From Sphingobacterium daejeonense (lineage in GTDB: Bacteria; Bacteroidota; Bacteroidia; Sphingobacteriales; Sphingobacteriaceae), in the NCBI RefSeq assembly GCF_901472535.1, contig NZ_LR590470.1, positions 3,038,001-3,102,000 of the forward strand: a DNA stretch of 64,000 nt, read 5' to 3'. This document shows positions 41,422-51,901 of the stretch, in pieces. Both the position numbers and the translations under genes were made by a program. The notes under the pieces were generated by a model. That model worked only from the letters and a program-made list of their open reading frames with translations, was not told where the DNA came from and did no database searches. Each line of letters opens with the position of its first letter. The stretch's first letter is position 1.

Positions 41422-42816
41422 TTAAACAGCAGCTGTCAGGTTTTCTCCTAAGTAGGCTCCAGTGCTGATCAGTTCTGCTCTCAATTCATCAACACTCACG
41501 TCAGCAGGTGTGATTCCTTTTCTTACTGCTAATTTTGCTGCGCGTCCTGCAGCTTCACCCATCGCCATGCAAGGTGCCATAACTCGGATCGCAGACATCG
41601 CTTCATGTGTGGTCGAAATCGCTCGCCCTGCAACCAACAGGTTCTTCACATTTTTAGGTACTAAAGAGCGGTATGGAATATCATAACTGTCCCCACACCA
41701 AGTTAAAGTACAACCTCCACCTTCGGGATGATGTATATCCAGCGGATAACTCGCTACAGCAACTGCATCGTCAAAGCGACGACAAGTCAAGATATCATCT
41801 GCAGTCATGGTATAGTTACCCACGATACGGCGAGTTTCACGGATCCCTAGGAAAGGTGCCATTTTTGTGAACCTTGAGTTTTCAAATCCTGGAACAAATT
41901 CTTTCAAATAACGCTGTATTTCTTCTACTTGTTTACGTCCTTCGATTTCACCGTAGGTCAGACTTTCTGGATTAGTACCATCTACACCATTGATACGGGA
42001 CATATTCACCCAAACTTCACCTTTACGCAATCCTGTGATCAATATGGTTCGCTCCACAGGCAAGTTGTAGCCATGCTGACGTGCTTTTTCCATCACACTG
42101 CGCAAACCAACAACGATAAATTGATTGTTTTGACCAAAATATTCCGATGGGATAAAATCCGTAAGATAAGTTCTTGGCTCTTCAGCTATGGACATTCTTA
42201 ATTTTTCAGTGTCCACGCCAGCCATACAGAACATCAATGTTGGCGGCTGTGCTCCACCATCTTCGTTTCCTTGTTCACACTCTACACCAGCTTTAAATGC
42301 TACATCGGCATCACCGGTGCAATCAATTACTGTTTTCGCCAAAATAATCTCACGCCCTGATTTGCTCTCTATAATTACCCCTTTCAAGGCATCTCCATCC
42401 ATAACTACACCTGCCGAGAAAACATAAAGCAAAACTTTTACTCCTGCCTCTTCCAGTACTTGCAAACCTACGTTTTTAACTGCTTCTGGTTCTACCAAGG
42501 TCAGGCTCATATGCAATGGGCAAGGACGATGCTCAGAAGCAGCATCCACCTCCTTGAGTTTGTCAATAAACTTTTGGGGCAAACCTTTGATAATTTGATT
42601 TCCTTTCTGTCCCAAGAAACCTAAAATTGGCAATCCAATGGTCATATTTCCACCAACAAAGCTTCTGTTGTCGATTAAGGCAACCTTTAATCCGTCTGAT
42701 GCAGCAGCTTGTGCAGCAATAATACCCGCAGGCCCACCTCCAACTACCAAAACATCCACCTCTAAGCGAACAGGAGTCTCTCTTGCAGGCTCCAAAATGG
42801 TCTTTACTTCTCCCAT
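41422..42816 (-). CDS. FAD-dependent oxidoreductase (PF12831 type)
   Basis: 464 aa, intact. The dinucleotide-binding motif VDVLVVGGGPAGIIAAQAAASDGLKVALID is at about 24-54, FVGGNMTIGLPILGFLG follows, then a cap region, and the FAD-closing LLVAGRAISTTHEAMSAIRVMAPCMAMGEAAGRAA near the end. FAD_oxidored proteins act on reduced organic acids or sugars in many Bacteroidota catabolic loci, but the reaction is unknown. The gene starts 29 bp after the ACS-type MFS and ends 12 bp before the EEP gene, so the three form one operon. Confidence 0.88.
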   Translation of the reverse strand: MGEVKTILEPARETPVRLEVDVLVVGGGPAGIIAAQAAASDGLKVALIDNRSFVGGNMTIGLPILGFLGQKGNQIIKGLPQKFIDKLKEVDAASEHRPCPLHMSLTLVEPEAVKNVGLQVLEEAGVKVLLYVFSAGVVMDGDALKGVIIESKSGREIILAKTVIDCTGDADVAFKAGVECEQGNEDGGAQPPTLMFCMAGVDTEKLRMSIAEEPRTYLTDFIPSEYFGQNNQFIVVGLRSVMEKARQHGYNLPVERTILITGLRKGEVWVNMSRINGVDGTNPESLTYGEIEGRKQVEEIQRYLKEFVPGFENSRFTKMAPFLGIRETRRIVGNYTMTADDILTCRRFDDAVAVASYPLDIHHPEGGGCTLTWCGDSYDIPYRSLVPKNVKNLLVAGRAISTTHEAMSAIRVMAPCMAMGEAAGRAAKLAVRKGITPADVSVDELRAELISTGAYLGENLTAAV

Positions 42817-42845
42817 AACAATTACTACTTTATAATATTTTCTTT

Positions 42846-44110
42846 TTAATTACTTTCTATCAATTCTTGTTTTGGCTTTTCTTTCTTTACCATAGTCCAT
42901 AATATCAGAACCGCGATGGGGTGCATAAATGCCATTGCAATAAATATGGTGCCTGCACCTAATGATCCCATCATCTGCCCAACGAAATAATTGAACAATA
43001 CAGCGCCCAAAGCACCAAATCCACCTGCAATTCCCAAAACAGAAGCCACATTTTTCACTGGAAAAGCTTCGGCAATCACGACAGATATCGTGAAAAGCCA
43101 ACTCAAGCAGGCAACTGCAACCAATGAAAAAATCAAAATGGTCAAATATGGATTCGACACATAGGATGTCAAACAGCATAAAGGTGCCAGTACAGCGATA
43201 CTGCTAAGCATAATTTTTCTAGCCATCAAAGGCTCTTTACCATTGCGCACCATTTTATCTGACCATGCTGAAGTCCCGATAGCACCTATATCAGCCACCA
43301 AAAATGGTATCCAGCCAAACATTCCAATCTGAGCCAAGGTCAGTCCACTTTCTTCCTGAAGATAGCCTGGTAGCCAAAAAAGACAGAAATACCACACTGG
43401 ATCACTTACAAAACGAATCAATAATATCCCCCACAAAGTCTTTGTTTTCCATAGCTGACCCCAAGAAAAACCTTGGTCTGAAGAAGACTCATCAACTTCT
43501 CCAACAGCCTCATTTCGGATTTCTGCCGGTGGTTCTGTATAAATCAAGAACCATAACAATGCGATGATTAACCCTACAATTCCCGCAACGATGAATACTG
43601 TATGGAAATTATATCTAATTGCTAACCATGCTACGATTGGAGGAGCAATGATTGCCCCTATGGAGCTTCCGGCGACACATAAGCTGTTCGCTGTTGCTCT
43701 TAATTTTCCCGAAAACCAAACAGTTATCACTTTCAACTGCGCGGGAAAATTTGTTGGCTCGGCCGCACCTAGCATTCCCCTGAAGAACAAAAAAGAACCG
43801 AATGTTCTTGAAAACCCGCCTCCGAGGCAAGCAACTGACCATCCCAAAATCCCCACCAACATCACCTTCTTTTCACCGAATTTATCAACCAGCCAACCTG
43901 AAACAGGGTACATCAAGGCATAAAAAACGGTGAATACATTGATAACTAATGCATATCCGTCATCGCCTAAGTCAAATTCATCCTTCAACATCGGTTTCAG
44001 GATGGATACGATTTGCCGATCGTAATAATTAAAACGATAGCCAAAAATATGACCGCTATTATAAACCATCTTCTTTTGCTGGCAGGCATCGGCAAAGTAT
44101 ACTTCGACAT
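42846..44110 (-). CDS. MFS transporter, ACS (hexuronate/organic anion) type (one frameshift)
   Basis: 421 aa if started at ATG 44110 (MSKYTLPMPASKRRWFIIAV) and one missing base near 44028-44031 is restored, giving FLAIVLNYYDRQIVSILKPML, a typical ACS-family first helix. About 12 helices; signature VSGWLVDKFGEKKVMLVGI, FRGMLGAAEPTNFPAQLKVITVWF. ACS carriers move glucarate, galactonate, hexuronates or similar acids with protons. A second transporter in the locus suggests two substrates or intermediates. Divergent from the DeoR-type regulator. Confidence 0.87.
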
Positions 44111-44256
44111 AAGGTATGTTTGGTTATTGTATTTTATTAGTTAATTCCAAATGTAGAAAAAAAAGAATATAAAAAAGATTTTTAAATAAAAAAAAAGAGT
44201 AGGCAGGTTTGGAAAAGGTGGTTATATTTGTTTTAGATTAACTTATTAAATGAATT

Positions 44257-45022
44257 ATGATGAATATTACGGACAGACACGAATTCATTCTAAAGAGCTT
44301 AAAGGAAAAAGGGAAGATTACGATAGACTGGCTCTGCGAGACCATGAAGGTTTCCAGCGTAACGATCCGCAAAGACCTGAAAGTTTTAGAAGATAAAAAC
44401 CTGTTATTCAGGATTAAAGGTGGCGCATCCAGCAGCAATCCTTACGCAATTGATCGTCCTATAATAGTCAAGGAATCGATCAATAGTGAAGAGAAACAGC
44501 GCATTGCCCAAGCTGCAATTAAGCTGATAAAAGACAATGATTCTATCATGATCGGATCTGGCACGACCGTCTTTACTTTGGCAAAAAACATTGAGACCAC
44601 CCATGCCTTGACAGTAATCACTCCGGCCTTAAAAGTAGGCTTAGAGCTCAGTGGAAAGCCAAATATCGAGGTTTTGTTATTAGGTGGGCTAATTCGCCCG
44701 AACTCTTCTTCCGTAGCTGGACAATACGCAATGCGCGTCCTGGACGAGATTAGCTGTGGCATTTTGTTCCTCGGAGCAGATGGCATCGACCTTGAATTCG
44801 GTATCTCAATTAGCAATTTGCCAGAAGCTACATTAAATCAAAAAATGATCGAAACCTCTCAAAAAATCGCTATTCTGGCAGATAGCAGCAAATTTTGGAA
44901 AAAGGGGACTAGGTAAAATCTGTGAACTTATAGATGTAGATTACATTATTACAGACAGCAAGGTTTCCCCGAACATTGTTAAATCCATTGAAGACCTAGG
45001 TATCAAAATCATCGTCGCCTAA
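44257..45022 (+). CDS. DeoR family transcriptional regulator (one frameshift)
   Basis: 254 aa after removing one T from 44893-44896; the tail then continues KICELIDVDYIITDSKVSP and ends at 45022. HTH_DeoR (1-57): TDRHEFILKSLKEKGKITIDWLCETMKVSSVTIRKDLKVLED. The sugar-phosphate sensor domain has IMIGSGTTVFTLAKNI and LGADGIDLEFGISISNLPEATLNQKMIE. DeoR repressors release DNA on binding phosphorylated sugars, which fits the kinases in the neighbouring operons. It probably controls both the minus-strand transporter operons and susC-susD. Confidence 0.9.
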
Positions 45023-45046
45023 CACCCATTCCCTTCTCACCTTCAG

Positions 45047-45085
45047 AAAAAAGATTTTTAAATTTTTGGTTTAAAAATCTTTTTT
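45047..45085 (+). terminator. Terminator after the DeoR gene
   Basis: AAAAAAGATTTTTAAA and its complement around TTTTTGG, then T-rich sequence. The remaining 45090-45315 is AT-rich upstream DNA of susC without other visible signals. Confidence 0.8.
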
Positions 45086-45315
45086 TTTATTTTCGAATCG
45101 CTTTATAAGCATATAACCATTTGTTGTTTTTGAATAAAATCTACTATGATTAGGGTGTATTTGCCTGTTTTTAACAAAATCAAAATACTTTCTTAATAAT
45201 TATTTAACATTATAAATCTATTTTCGAAACAATTTTAAACATTTTTAAATAACATTAAATCACATTTCTAATACATCTGAATAGAATAACCTATTTATTA
45301 TTAATACACATCTAA

Positions 45316-48300
45316 ATGAAAAAACAATTACATCTCATTTTTTGTTGTGTTTCCTACCTGTGGGTATACTTTGGGCACAGCAAAAAAATATCAGGGGAAA
45401 AGTGACCAATGAAGATGGAAACCCAATTGAAGGCGTTACTATCAAGATCAAAGGCCACCTAAATGCCTTGGCGCAAACATCAGAAACTGGTGAATACAGT
45501 ATCGATGCAAACACGGGCGATGTCCTTTTATTTGCAAGTATGGGATTTGCAAATGCAGAAAGGACAATTTCAGATCAGAACATGATCAATGTTATAATGA
45601 CCGCTGACCTAACCAACCTTGATGAAGTTGTCGTAGTAGGTTATGGTACGCAAAAGAAAGTAAACCTGACAGGAGCTGTATCGACCATCAACAGCGAACA
45701 ATTGGAAAGAAGACCTGTAGTTTCCACATCTACGGCACTACAAGGCCTTGCACCTGGTGTCACAGTAACTTCTCAATCTGGTGCTCCAGGAGGTGACCAA
45801 GGATCAATCCGTATTCGTGGCGTAAATTCATTTGGCGGTTCTGACTCCGAACCACTGGTAATTATCGATGGTGTAGCTGGTTCTTTGGACAATATCGACG
45901 CGAATCTGATCGAGAGTATTTCGGTACTAAAAGATGCTGCATCTGCATCTATCTACGGCTCTAGGGCAGCAAACGGCGTCATTTTAGTAACCACCAAAAG
46001 AGGCAAAGACCAATTTGGAATCAATTATAAAGGTTATACAGGATGGCAAGACGCTACTTTTATACCAAAAGTAACGGATGGTGCCACATTCATGAAAGTA
46101 TTCAATGACGCTAATATGAATGATAATGGTTCGGTGATCTACAGCGATAAGGATTTTGAAGATTTCAACAAATTATACGCTGAAAACCCGGACAATTTCG
46201 ATTGGCAAAAAGCAATTCTAAGCGGGTCGGGATTTACCCACAATCACTTTCTTACCTTAAATGCTGGCGCTGAAAAAATAAGGGTTGCTCCTTCTGTAGG
46301 ATATGTATCCCAAGATGGCTTGATCAAGAACACCGGGTTTAAGAGATATACATTTAGAAACAACATGGATATCAACCCCAATGACAAGCTGAATATCCGT
46401 TTTGACCTATCAGCAGTAAACACAAACCGGACACAAATCGCCAATGAAGGTACCATTTGGAACTATATCGGCCGTATGCCTACCAATATTCCTATCCGCG
46501 TTGCGGATGGACTATGGTCTGAAGGCTGGGTGAAAAACAATCCTGTAGCATTTATTGAAGATGGAGGGAATAGAAAAGTTAACAACCTTGAATTGATTGG
46601 AAACTTATCAATCAATTACAAGCCTACAGAATGGTTGAGCTTAACAGGTATGGCAGCACCTAGATACCGCACTCGTAATATCCATGATTTTGCAAAAGCT
46701 GTCATGACTTATTATGAAGACGGAAATGAAGCTGGTACTGCTTTGCCATCAACCGAATTGACCGAATCTGCTTACCGTTACTTCAATGGCAGCTACTCCA
46801 TTCAAGGTACCGCACAGAAATCCTTCAATGACCATAACTTGAGTTTGATGATTGGTGCATCACGGGAAACGTACGATGAGAAATACCTAATGGGATACCG
46901 TCGCGATTTCACGTATGACACTTACGAAGTTTTGAACGCAGGTGCAGATACCGAGACTAAAAATAACGCTGGAAACCAATATCAATGGTTATTGGCATCG
47001 ACCTTTGGACGATTCAATTATGATTACAAAGGACGGTATCTATTAGAGGCTAACTTACGTTACGATGGTAGTTCAAGATTTGCTTCTGCTAACCGTTGGA
47101 CAGCATTTCCATCGTTTTCTGCAGGATGGAGAATTTCCGAAGAACCGTTTATGGCAAACCTAAAAAACTCAATCAATCAATTGAAATTACGTGCTTCGTG
47201 GGGTAAATTGGGTAACCAGAACATTGGAAATTCCTATTATCCATATATCCAAACATTGGAAATGGGAAGCATTTCCGTTGGTGGTACCGTAGAGCAAATG
47301 ATTGCTTTGAACACCATGGCTAACCAAGGTTTATTATGGGAAGAAACAACCATGACCGGAGTAGGTTTGGATGCGTCACTGTTCAATCACTTTACATTCA
47401 CATTTGATTGGTACAAAAAACATACAGATGGGATTTTATTAAAACTTTATATCTCAGAATTATTCGGTAAAAATGCTCCTTTCCAAAACGCTGCTAAAGT
47501 TCAGAACCAAGGCTGGGAGGCATCGGTGAGATACGACAATCAATTTGGGGATTTCAAGATAGGGATCGGTGCCAACATCTCGGATGTCAGAAATAAGATA
47601 ACCGATATGGCCGGACAAACCCAGGGAACTTTATTGAGACAACAAGTCGGTTATCCGATTAACTCCATATTTGGATATGTTTCTGATGGACTCTACCAAT
47701 CACAGGAAGAAATTGACAATGGCCCAACTCAATTTGGAACGGTCAAACCTGGTGATATCCGTTATAAAGACATCGCTGGAGGCTTTGACGAGAATGGAAA
47801 CGTTATTCCTGACGGAAAGATCTCTGATGCCGACAAGGTAATTATCGGCAATACAATCCCACGATACACTTATGGATTTAATCTAGATCTAGGCTATAAG
47901 GGAATCAGGTTTGGAGCATTTATCCAAGGTGTAGCAAAAGTTGATGGCTACTTGGATTCTCATTATGTAATTCCAGCAGTAAACTCTTCTGCTATCAAAC
48001 CATGGCAATTGGATTACTGGTCTGAAAACAATAAAAACGCATCATTGCCAAGAGTATCTGTTACTTCAACCAATAACACGCAAAACTCGGATTTCTGGAT
48101 GAGAAGCGCTTCGTATTTAAGGCTTAAGAATGTTCAATTAGGATATGAAATTCCTAAAAGCTGGCTTGCAAATTCTAAGATTGGTGGAATTTTCATCTAT
48201 GCGAATGGCCAGAACTTATTTACAAAAACAAACTTTTACGAGGGCTATGACCCTGAGATCAACTACAACTCAGGCGCACAAGATGGTGTTTCCTTGGGTG

Positions 48301-48359
48301 CAGGGAACTTTTACCCGCAGGTTAAGGTGTACACATTTGGTTTAGACTTCAAATTTTAA
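45316..48359 (+). CDS. SusC/RagA family TonB-linked outer membrane protein (frameshift in signal peptide)
   Basis: 1014 aa if the start is ATG 45316 and one T is restored to the T-run at 45338-45343, giving MKKQLHLIFLLCFLPVGILWAQ as signal peptide. Order: CarboxypepD_reg-like domain (about 25-105; IRGKVTNEDGNPIEGVTIKIKG), the TonB-box-like LDEVVVVGYGTQKK, plug domain (LEGL-type GLAPGVTV, RIRGVNSFGGSD), SVLKDAASASIYGSRAANGVILVTTKRG, and a long beta-barrel ending VYTFGLDFKF. Energised uptake of an oligomer too large for porins. Partner of SusD 6 bp downstream. Confidence 0.95.
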
Positions 48360-48365
48360 AGAATA

Positions 48366-50126
48366 ATGATCAAGATAACAAAATCAATCATAGGAATGAG
48401 TGCACTTTGTGCTGCTCTAATGACATCATGCGATCTGGAACAGTTGCCATTGGACAACCCGTCTTCAGAAACATTCCCTACCACGCAAAAAGAGGCAGAA
48501 ATGGGCTTATTGGGAGCTTATAAAGCTTTGACATTGCTTGATGCTTCTAGTACGCCTATCTGGCATGTGATGGACAATATCACCGATATTGGCTATGCAA
48601 GACCAGGTAATAATTACACCTCTCCTATTACAAGTTCGATTACCACCGATAATGCGTTGGCCACAAAACCTTGGGCCGCACATTATAAAACAATTGGCAG
48701 GGTACACGATGTGCTCGACAAATTAGAAGGCATCAAATCGAGTATGTCTGAAGCCGATTACGCTAGAATTGATGCTGAACTAAGATTTATCCGCGCATAC
48801 TGTTATTCTCAATTGATTGAGCTTTACGGGGATGTTCCATTGCTAAAAAATGCATTGAAATTATCGGATGAATTACCTGCTCGAACCGCAAAGTCGGAAA
48901 TTGAAAAATTCATCCTGGAAGAATTGACTGCTATTGCCGACCATTTACCACTCTCACAAGCTGGAGTTAAGTTTTCCAGGGCTTCAAGCATTGCTGCATA
49001 TACACTGAAAGCAAGAGTAGCATTATATGCGAAACAATATAATGTTGCGGCAGAGGCTGCCAAAAAAGCGATCACGCTATCAAATGGCATTCATAGCTTA
49101 ACAGAATTTGACAGCTCCATCCAATATGCCAACAAAACACATAAAGAAGGCGAGCCAGAAGTATCAAACATTTTTGGGCATAAAGGCTATGAGAGCAGCA
49201 AGGAATGGATCTGGGTGGTAGAATACAATCGCAATATTAGTGATAACACCCATAACCAAGGATATTATTTGGCATCTAGATTAGGAAAAGGTGTTTGTTA
49301 TTGGGGTCCGACTCAAAACTTTATTGATTCATTTCAGGATTTGGAGGGAAAATTCATTACAGAATCCACTTTATACAATCCAGAAAATCCTTTTGAAAAC
49401 AGAGATCCACGCCTGGATTTATATACCGTCCGTCCACATTCTAGATTTATGGGATTTCAGTTTGAGCCGAACGCTGCATTTTCAAGGGTGAACAATTACT
49501 GGCCAGTGATCAATGGTTCTGCTGAAAAACCGACTTCTCAGGCCAATGCAGATGCTACGAATGCTTATCGTTCATTTAGCGGATATTTATGGCGCAAGCA
49601 TACTGACCTTGCTGATTTTGCAACGACTTCGGTTTCGGGATTCTCCGATCTGAACGTTGGTATATTCCGCTATGCTGAACTCTTGTTGATCTATGCCGAA
49701 GCTAAAATTGAAGGAAACAGCATTGATGCTACGGTTTATGATGCAATCAACCAAATTCGACAACGCGCCAACATGCCGAACCTACCAAATGGCTTATCCC
49801 AAGCACAATTGCGTACAGCATTACGATATGAAAGAAAGGTTGAATTAGCAAATGATGGCCTTCGTTGGCATGACCTCCGCCGTTGGGGGATTGCAAAACA
49901 GGTCATGAATGGCTATATCTACCTGAATAGATTAGGCAACAATTGGGATAGGAACGTTTTAACCCGAATCGATGAAAACGCAAACCCTGTTTACAACCAC
50001 AGTGTTGCTACTAAATCCTTTGGAACCCAAGAGGTAGTGTACCGAGAAAACAAAGATGAATATTGGCCAATCGCTGCACAAGAGCTAGATGCCAACAAAA
50101 ACTTGGTTCAAAACCCAGGTTATTAA
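48366..50126 (+). CDS. RagB/SusD family outer membrane lipoprotein
   Basis: 586 aa, intact. Surface-exposed substrate-binding lid of the SusC channel. Lipobox in ALCAALMTSCDLEQLPLDNPSS, with lipidated Cys at 22. SusD-like N-terminal TPR region (AEMGLLGAYKALT, IDAELRFIRAYCYSQLIELYGDVPLLKNAL), and C-terminal SusD_RagB (AELLLIYAEAKIEGN, INQIRQRANMPNL, LRYERKVELANDGLRWHDLRRWGIAKQVMNG, YWPIAAQELDANKNLVQNPGY). No glycoside hydrolase is adjacent, so the substrate may not be a classical polysaccharide. Confidence 0.95.
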   Translation: MIKITKSIIGMSALCAALMTSCDLEQLPLDNPSSETFPTTQKEAEMGLLGAYKALTLLDASSTPIWHVMDNITDIGYARPGNNYTSPITSSITTDNALATKPWAAHYKTIGRVHDVLDKLEGIKSSMSEADYARIDAELRFIRAYCYSQLIELYGDVPLLKNALKLSDELPARTAKSEIEKFILEELTAIADHLPLSQAGVKFSRASSIAAYTLKARVALYAKQYNVAAEAAKKAITLSNGIHSLTEFDSSIQYANKTHKEGEPEVSNIFGHKGYESSKEWIWVVEYNRNISDNTHNQGYYLASRLGKGVCYWGPTQNFIDSFQDLEGKFITESTLYNPENPFENRDPRLDLYTVRPHSRFMGFQFEPNAAFSRVNNYWPVINGSAEKPTSQANADATNAYRSFSGYLWRKHTDLADFATTSVSGFSDLNVGIFRYAELLLIYAEAKIEGNSIDATVYDAINQIRQRANMPNLPNGLSQAQLRTALRYERKVELANDGLRWHDLRRWGIAKQVMNGYIYLNRLGNNWDRNVLTRIDENANPVYNHSVATKSFGTQEVVYRENKDEYWPIAAQELDANKNLVQNPGY

Positions 50127-50163
50127 TAAGCTTACAATTCATACACATACATTAATTTCGCAG

Positions 50164-50191
50164 ACGTGACCTAACTAGGTCACGTTTGTTT
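50164..50191 (+). terminator. Terminator of susC-susD
   Basis: ACGTGACCT / AGGTCACGT with loop AACT, then TTGTTTTTT; 38 bp after the SusD stop. Confidence 0.88.
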
Positions 50192-50205
50192 TTTGCAGGC
50201 TATTC

Positions 50206-50570
50206 TACTCTGTAGGGGGTGGAACTTTTATAGAAATGATTGTATCAAACCATGAAACCCTGTAAGGGTTAAATGCCATCGGCATGAAATATCTCTTAAA
50301 TGCCGTAGGCATGCCATATCTATAGAGATGGAAATCACCACAAAAACCAACGCCGTAGGCGTGGCATGTTTGTTAAATCCTCTGCTATAATAGTGTCACC
50401 CCTATGGGGTTGAGATATTATAACAAACAATTTATCAAACCATATAACCCTGTAAGGGTGTAACTATTATAGCAATAATTGTATCAAACCATGCAACCCT
50501 GTAAGGGTGTAACTATTATAGAAATGATTGTATCAAACCATTTAACCCTGTAAGGGTGTAACTATTTTGG
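50206..50570 (+). repeat. Multi-hairpin repeat element, copy A, with a 49-bp tandem array
   Basis: Ordered short palindromes with 3-nt loops: AACCCT-GTA-AGGGTT (50256), ATGCC-ATC-GGCAT (50273), ATGCC-GTA-GGCAT (50300), ACGCC-GTA-GGCGT (50350), ACCCC-TAT-GGGGT (50398), then AACCCT-GTA-AGGGT at 50446, 50495 and 50544, an exact 49-bp period joined by TATTATAG..AT..TTGTATCAAACCAT. The order and linkers (GAAATATCTCTTAA, GGCATGTTTGTTAA, CTGCTATAATAGTG) are repeated, inverted, at 54630-54872. It codes for nothing convincing. Confidence 0.9.
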
Positions 50571-50610
50571 ATAAATTAATCGCTGATTTTAGAAAAACTA
50601 AACGCATATA

Positions 50611-50795
50611 AACTTCCAAAATAGTTTCTCTCGCTAAAGCGAGAGAATGACAGGCATTCTTGGGGGTTTTAGGGGGTGAATTGGAAGGGTAAGAGGTCGC
50701 TGCGGCGACCACTTACCCTTCCAATTCACCCCCCTCATTAAACGAGCGAGTGTGTCATTCTCTCTCGTAAGAGAGAGAAACTATTTAGTCAACTA
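50611..50795. repeat. Long nested inverted repeat
   Basis: Outer modules AAATAGTTTCTCTC...GAGAGAATGACA (50619-50652) and the facing TGTCATTCTCTCTC...GAGAGAAACTATTT (about 50753-50786). Inside is a hairpin at 50672-50733 with 22-bp arms beginning GGGGGTGAATTGGAAGGG, closing on GGTCGC-TGCG-GCGACC. No gene is seen. Confidence 0.85.
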
Positions 50796-50891
50796 TTCAT
50801 TGCTGTTTTGAATAACGAAGATTATTTAGAGAAATAAACATCAGAAATAGCACCCACTTTAATTGCCCCTGGTGTCACCATCATCCACAAC

Positions 50892-50976
50892 GAATTAACC
50901 CTATCGGGATAAAATTCCGTAGGCATGTTTGTTAAATCCTCTGCTATAAGAGTGTCACCCCGATGGGTTGAGCATT
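50892..50976 (+). repeat. Multi-hairpin repeat element, partial copy
   Basis: Starts AACCCTATCGGGATAAAATTCC, then TAGGCATGTTTGTTAAATCC, CTGCTATAAGAGTGTCACCC and CGATGGGTTGAG. It keeps the ends of copy A but lacks its middle hairpins. Confidence 0.75.
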
Positions 50977-51009
50977 AATAACTTGCCCCATTGATGGAGT
51001 TTCACCGCC

Positions 51010-51033
51010 GTGGTCGGTGTCTCCACCGACCAC
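51010..51033. repeat. 24-nt hairpin family member
   Basis: GTGGTCGGTG / CACCGACCAC, perfect 10-bp stem, loop TCTC. Downstream of rplT in the gap between susD and rplT. Confidence 0.8.
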
Positions 51034-51050
51034 TATTGTTTCTAAATCAT

Positions 51051-51092
51051 TAAAATAGTTTCCTCATCTGCGATGAGGAATGACACGCATGT
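51051..51092. repeat. AAATAGTTTC-palindrome-GAATGACA module
   Basis: AAAATAGTTTC, then CTCATC-TGC-GATGAG, then GAATGACACGCATG. The outer words equal those of the 50611-50795 repeat but the central stem is different and still self-complementary. Confidence 0.7.
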
Positions 51093-51154
51093 CGAGGGAA
51101 AGGGGGTTTGTTACGCAGGGGAATAGTTTCGATAATAGCACAACCCCATCAAAA

Positions 51155-51182
51155 AAAAGCCATCCTTTTCGGGATGGCTTTT
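51155..51182 (-). terminator. Terminator of the thrS-infC-rpmI-rplT operon
   Basis: AAAAGCCATCC / GGATGGCTTTT with loop TTTTCG and an A-run on the left; 33 bp past the rplT stop. Confidence 0.9.
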
Positions 51183-51214
51183 CAATATCTAACAAAAATT
51201 GATGCGGTTTAAAC

Positions 51215-51559
51215 TTATTTTACTGCGTCTACAACTGCTTTGAAAGCTTCTGGATTGTTTAAAGCTAAATCAGCTAATACCTTACGGTTCAAGCCGATGT
51301 TTTTAGCGTTTAATTTACCGATCAACTGAGAATACGAGATTCCGTGTTGACGAGCTCCAGCGTTGATACGTTGTATCCATAAAGCTCTAAACTCGCGTTT
51401 TTTGGTTTTACGGTCGCGGTAAGCGTACTGTAAACCTTTTTCTACTGTATTTTTAGCAATAGTATATACTTTGCTACGAGATCCATAATAGCCTTTAGCT
51501 AATTTAAGGATTCTTTTACGTCTTCTTCTAGAAGCAACTGCGTTAACCGAACGTGGCAT
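51215..51559 (-). CDS. rplT: 50S ribosomal protein L20
   Basis: 114 aa, intact. Early 23S rRNA-binding assembly protein. [51 protein letters not shown] is the typical basic N-terminal helix, followed by [22 protein letters not shown] and [17 protein letters not shown]. Last gene of thrS-infC-rpmI-rplT. A 103-bp gap separates it from rpmI, in which I see no clear hairpin. Confidence 0.98.
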   Translation of the reverse strand: MPRSVNAVASRRRRKRILKLAKGYYGSRSKVYTIAKNTVEKGLQYAYRDRKTKKREFRALWIQRINAGARQHGISYSQLIGKLNAKNIGLNRKVLADLALNNPEAFKAVVDAVK

Positions 51560-51662
51560 AATTTTTAAAATTTAATTTGGTACAAGGTGTTACGTTTTTC
51601 AGCAATCTTACGACCCAATACCCGGTTAAAAAAATATTGTTATTAAATGTTTTTGTCTAAAC

Positions 51663-51863
51663 TTATTTACCGATAGCAAGCATACGTTTTACGTTGCCTG
51701 AATCTGCATCGCTTACATAACTAGTAGTAGTTAAGTTACGTTTTTGTTTAGTAGTTTTCTTAGTCAAGATGTGGCTTTTGAAAGCGTTTTTTCTTGCTAT
51801 TTTACCTGTTCCAGTCAATTTGAAACGTTTCTTAGCGCTGGAATTGGTTTTAACTTTTGGCAT
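51663..51863 (-). CDS. rpmI: 50S ribosomal protein L35
   Basis: 66 aa, intact. [44 protein letters not shown] is the L35 signature. Between infC (38 bp upstream) and rplT. Confidence 0.98.
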   Translation of the reverse strand: MPKVKTNSSAKKRFKLTGTGKIARKNAFKSHILTKKTTKQKRNLTTTSYVSDADSGNVKRMLAIGK

Positions 51864-51901
51864 AATACTTATATATTTTATATCAATCTGTTAGATACTT
51901 T

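Noticed and set aside
41462..44604. Several 60-120-codon plus-strand ORFs opposite the transporter and oxidoreductase genes
   Set aside because: All are antisense to well-supported genes and lack recognisable domains or spacing.
50446..50560. CRISPR array from the evenly spaced AACCCTGTAAGGGT units
   Set aside because: The 49-bp period repeats in full, including what would be spacers; there are only three tandem units, no unique spacers and no cas genes.
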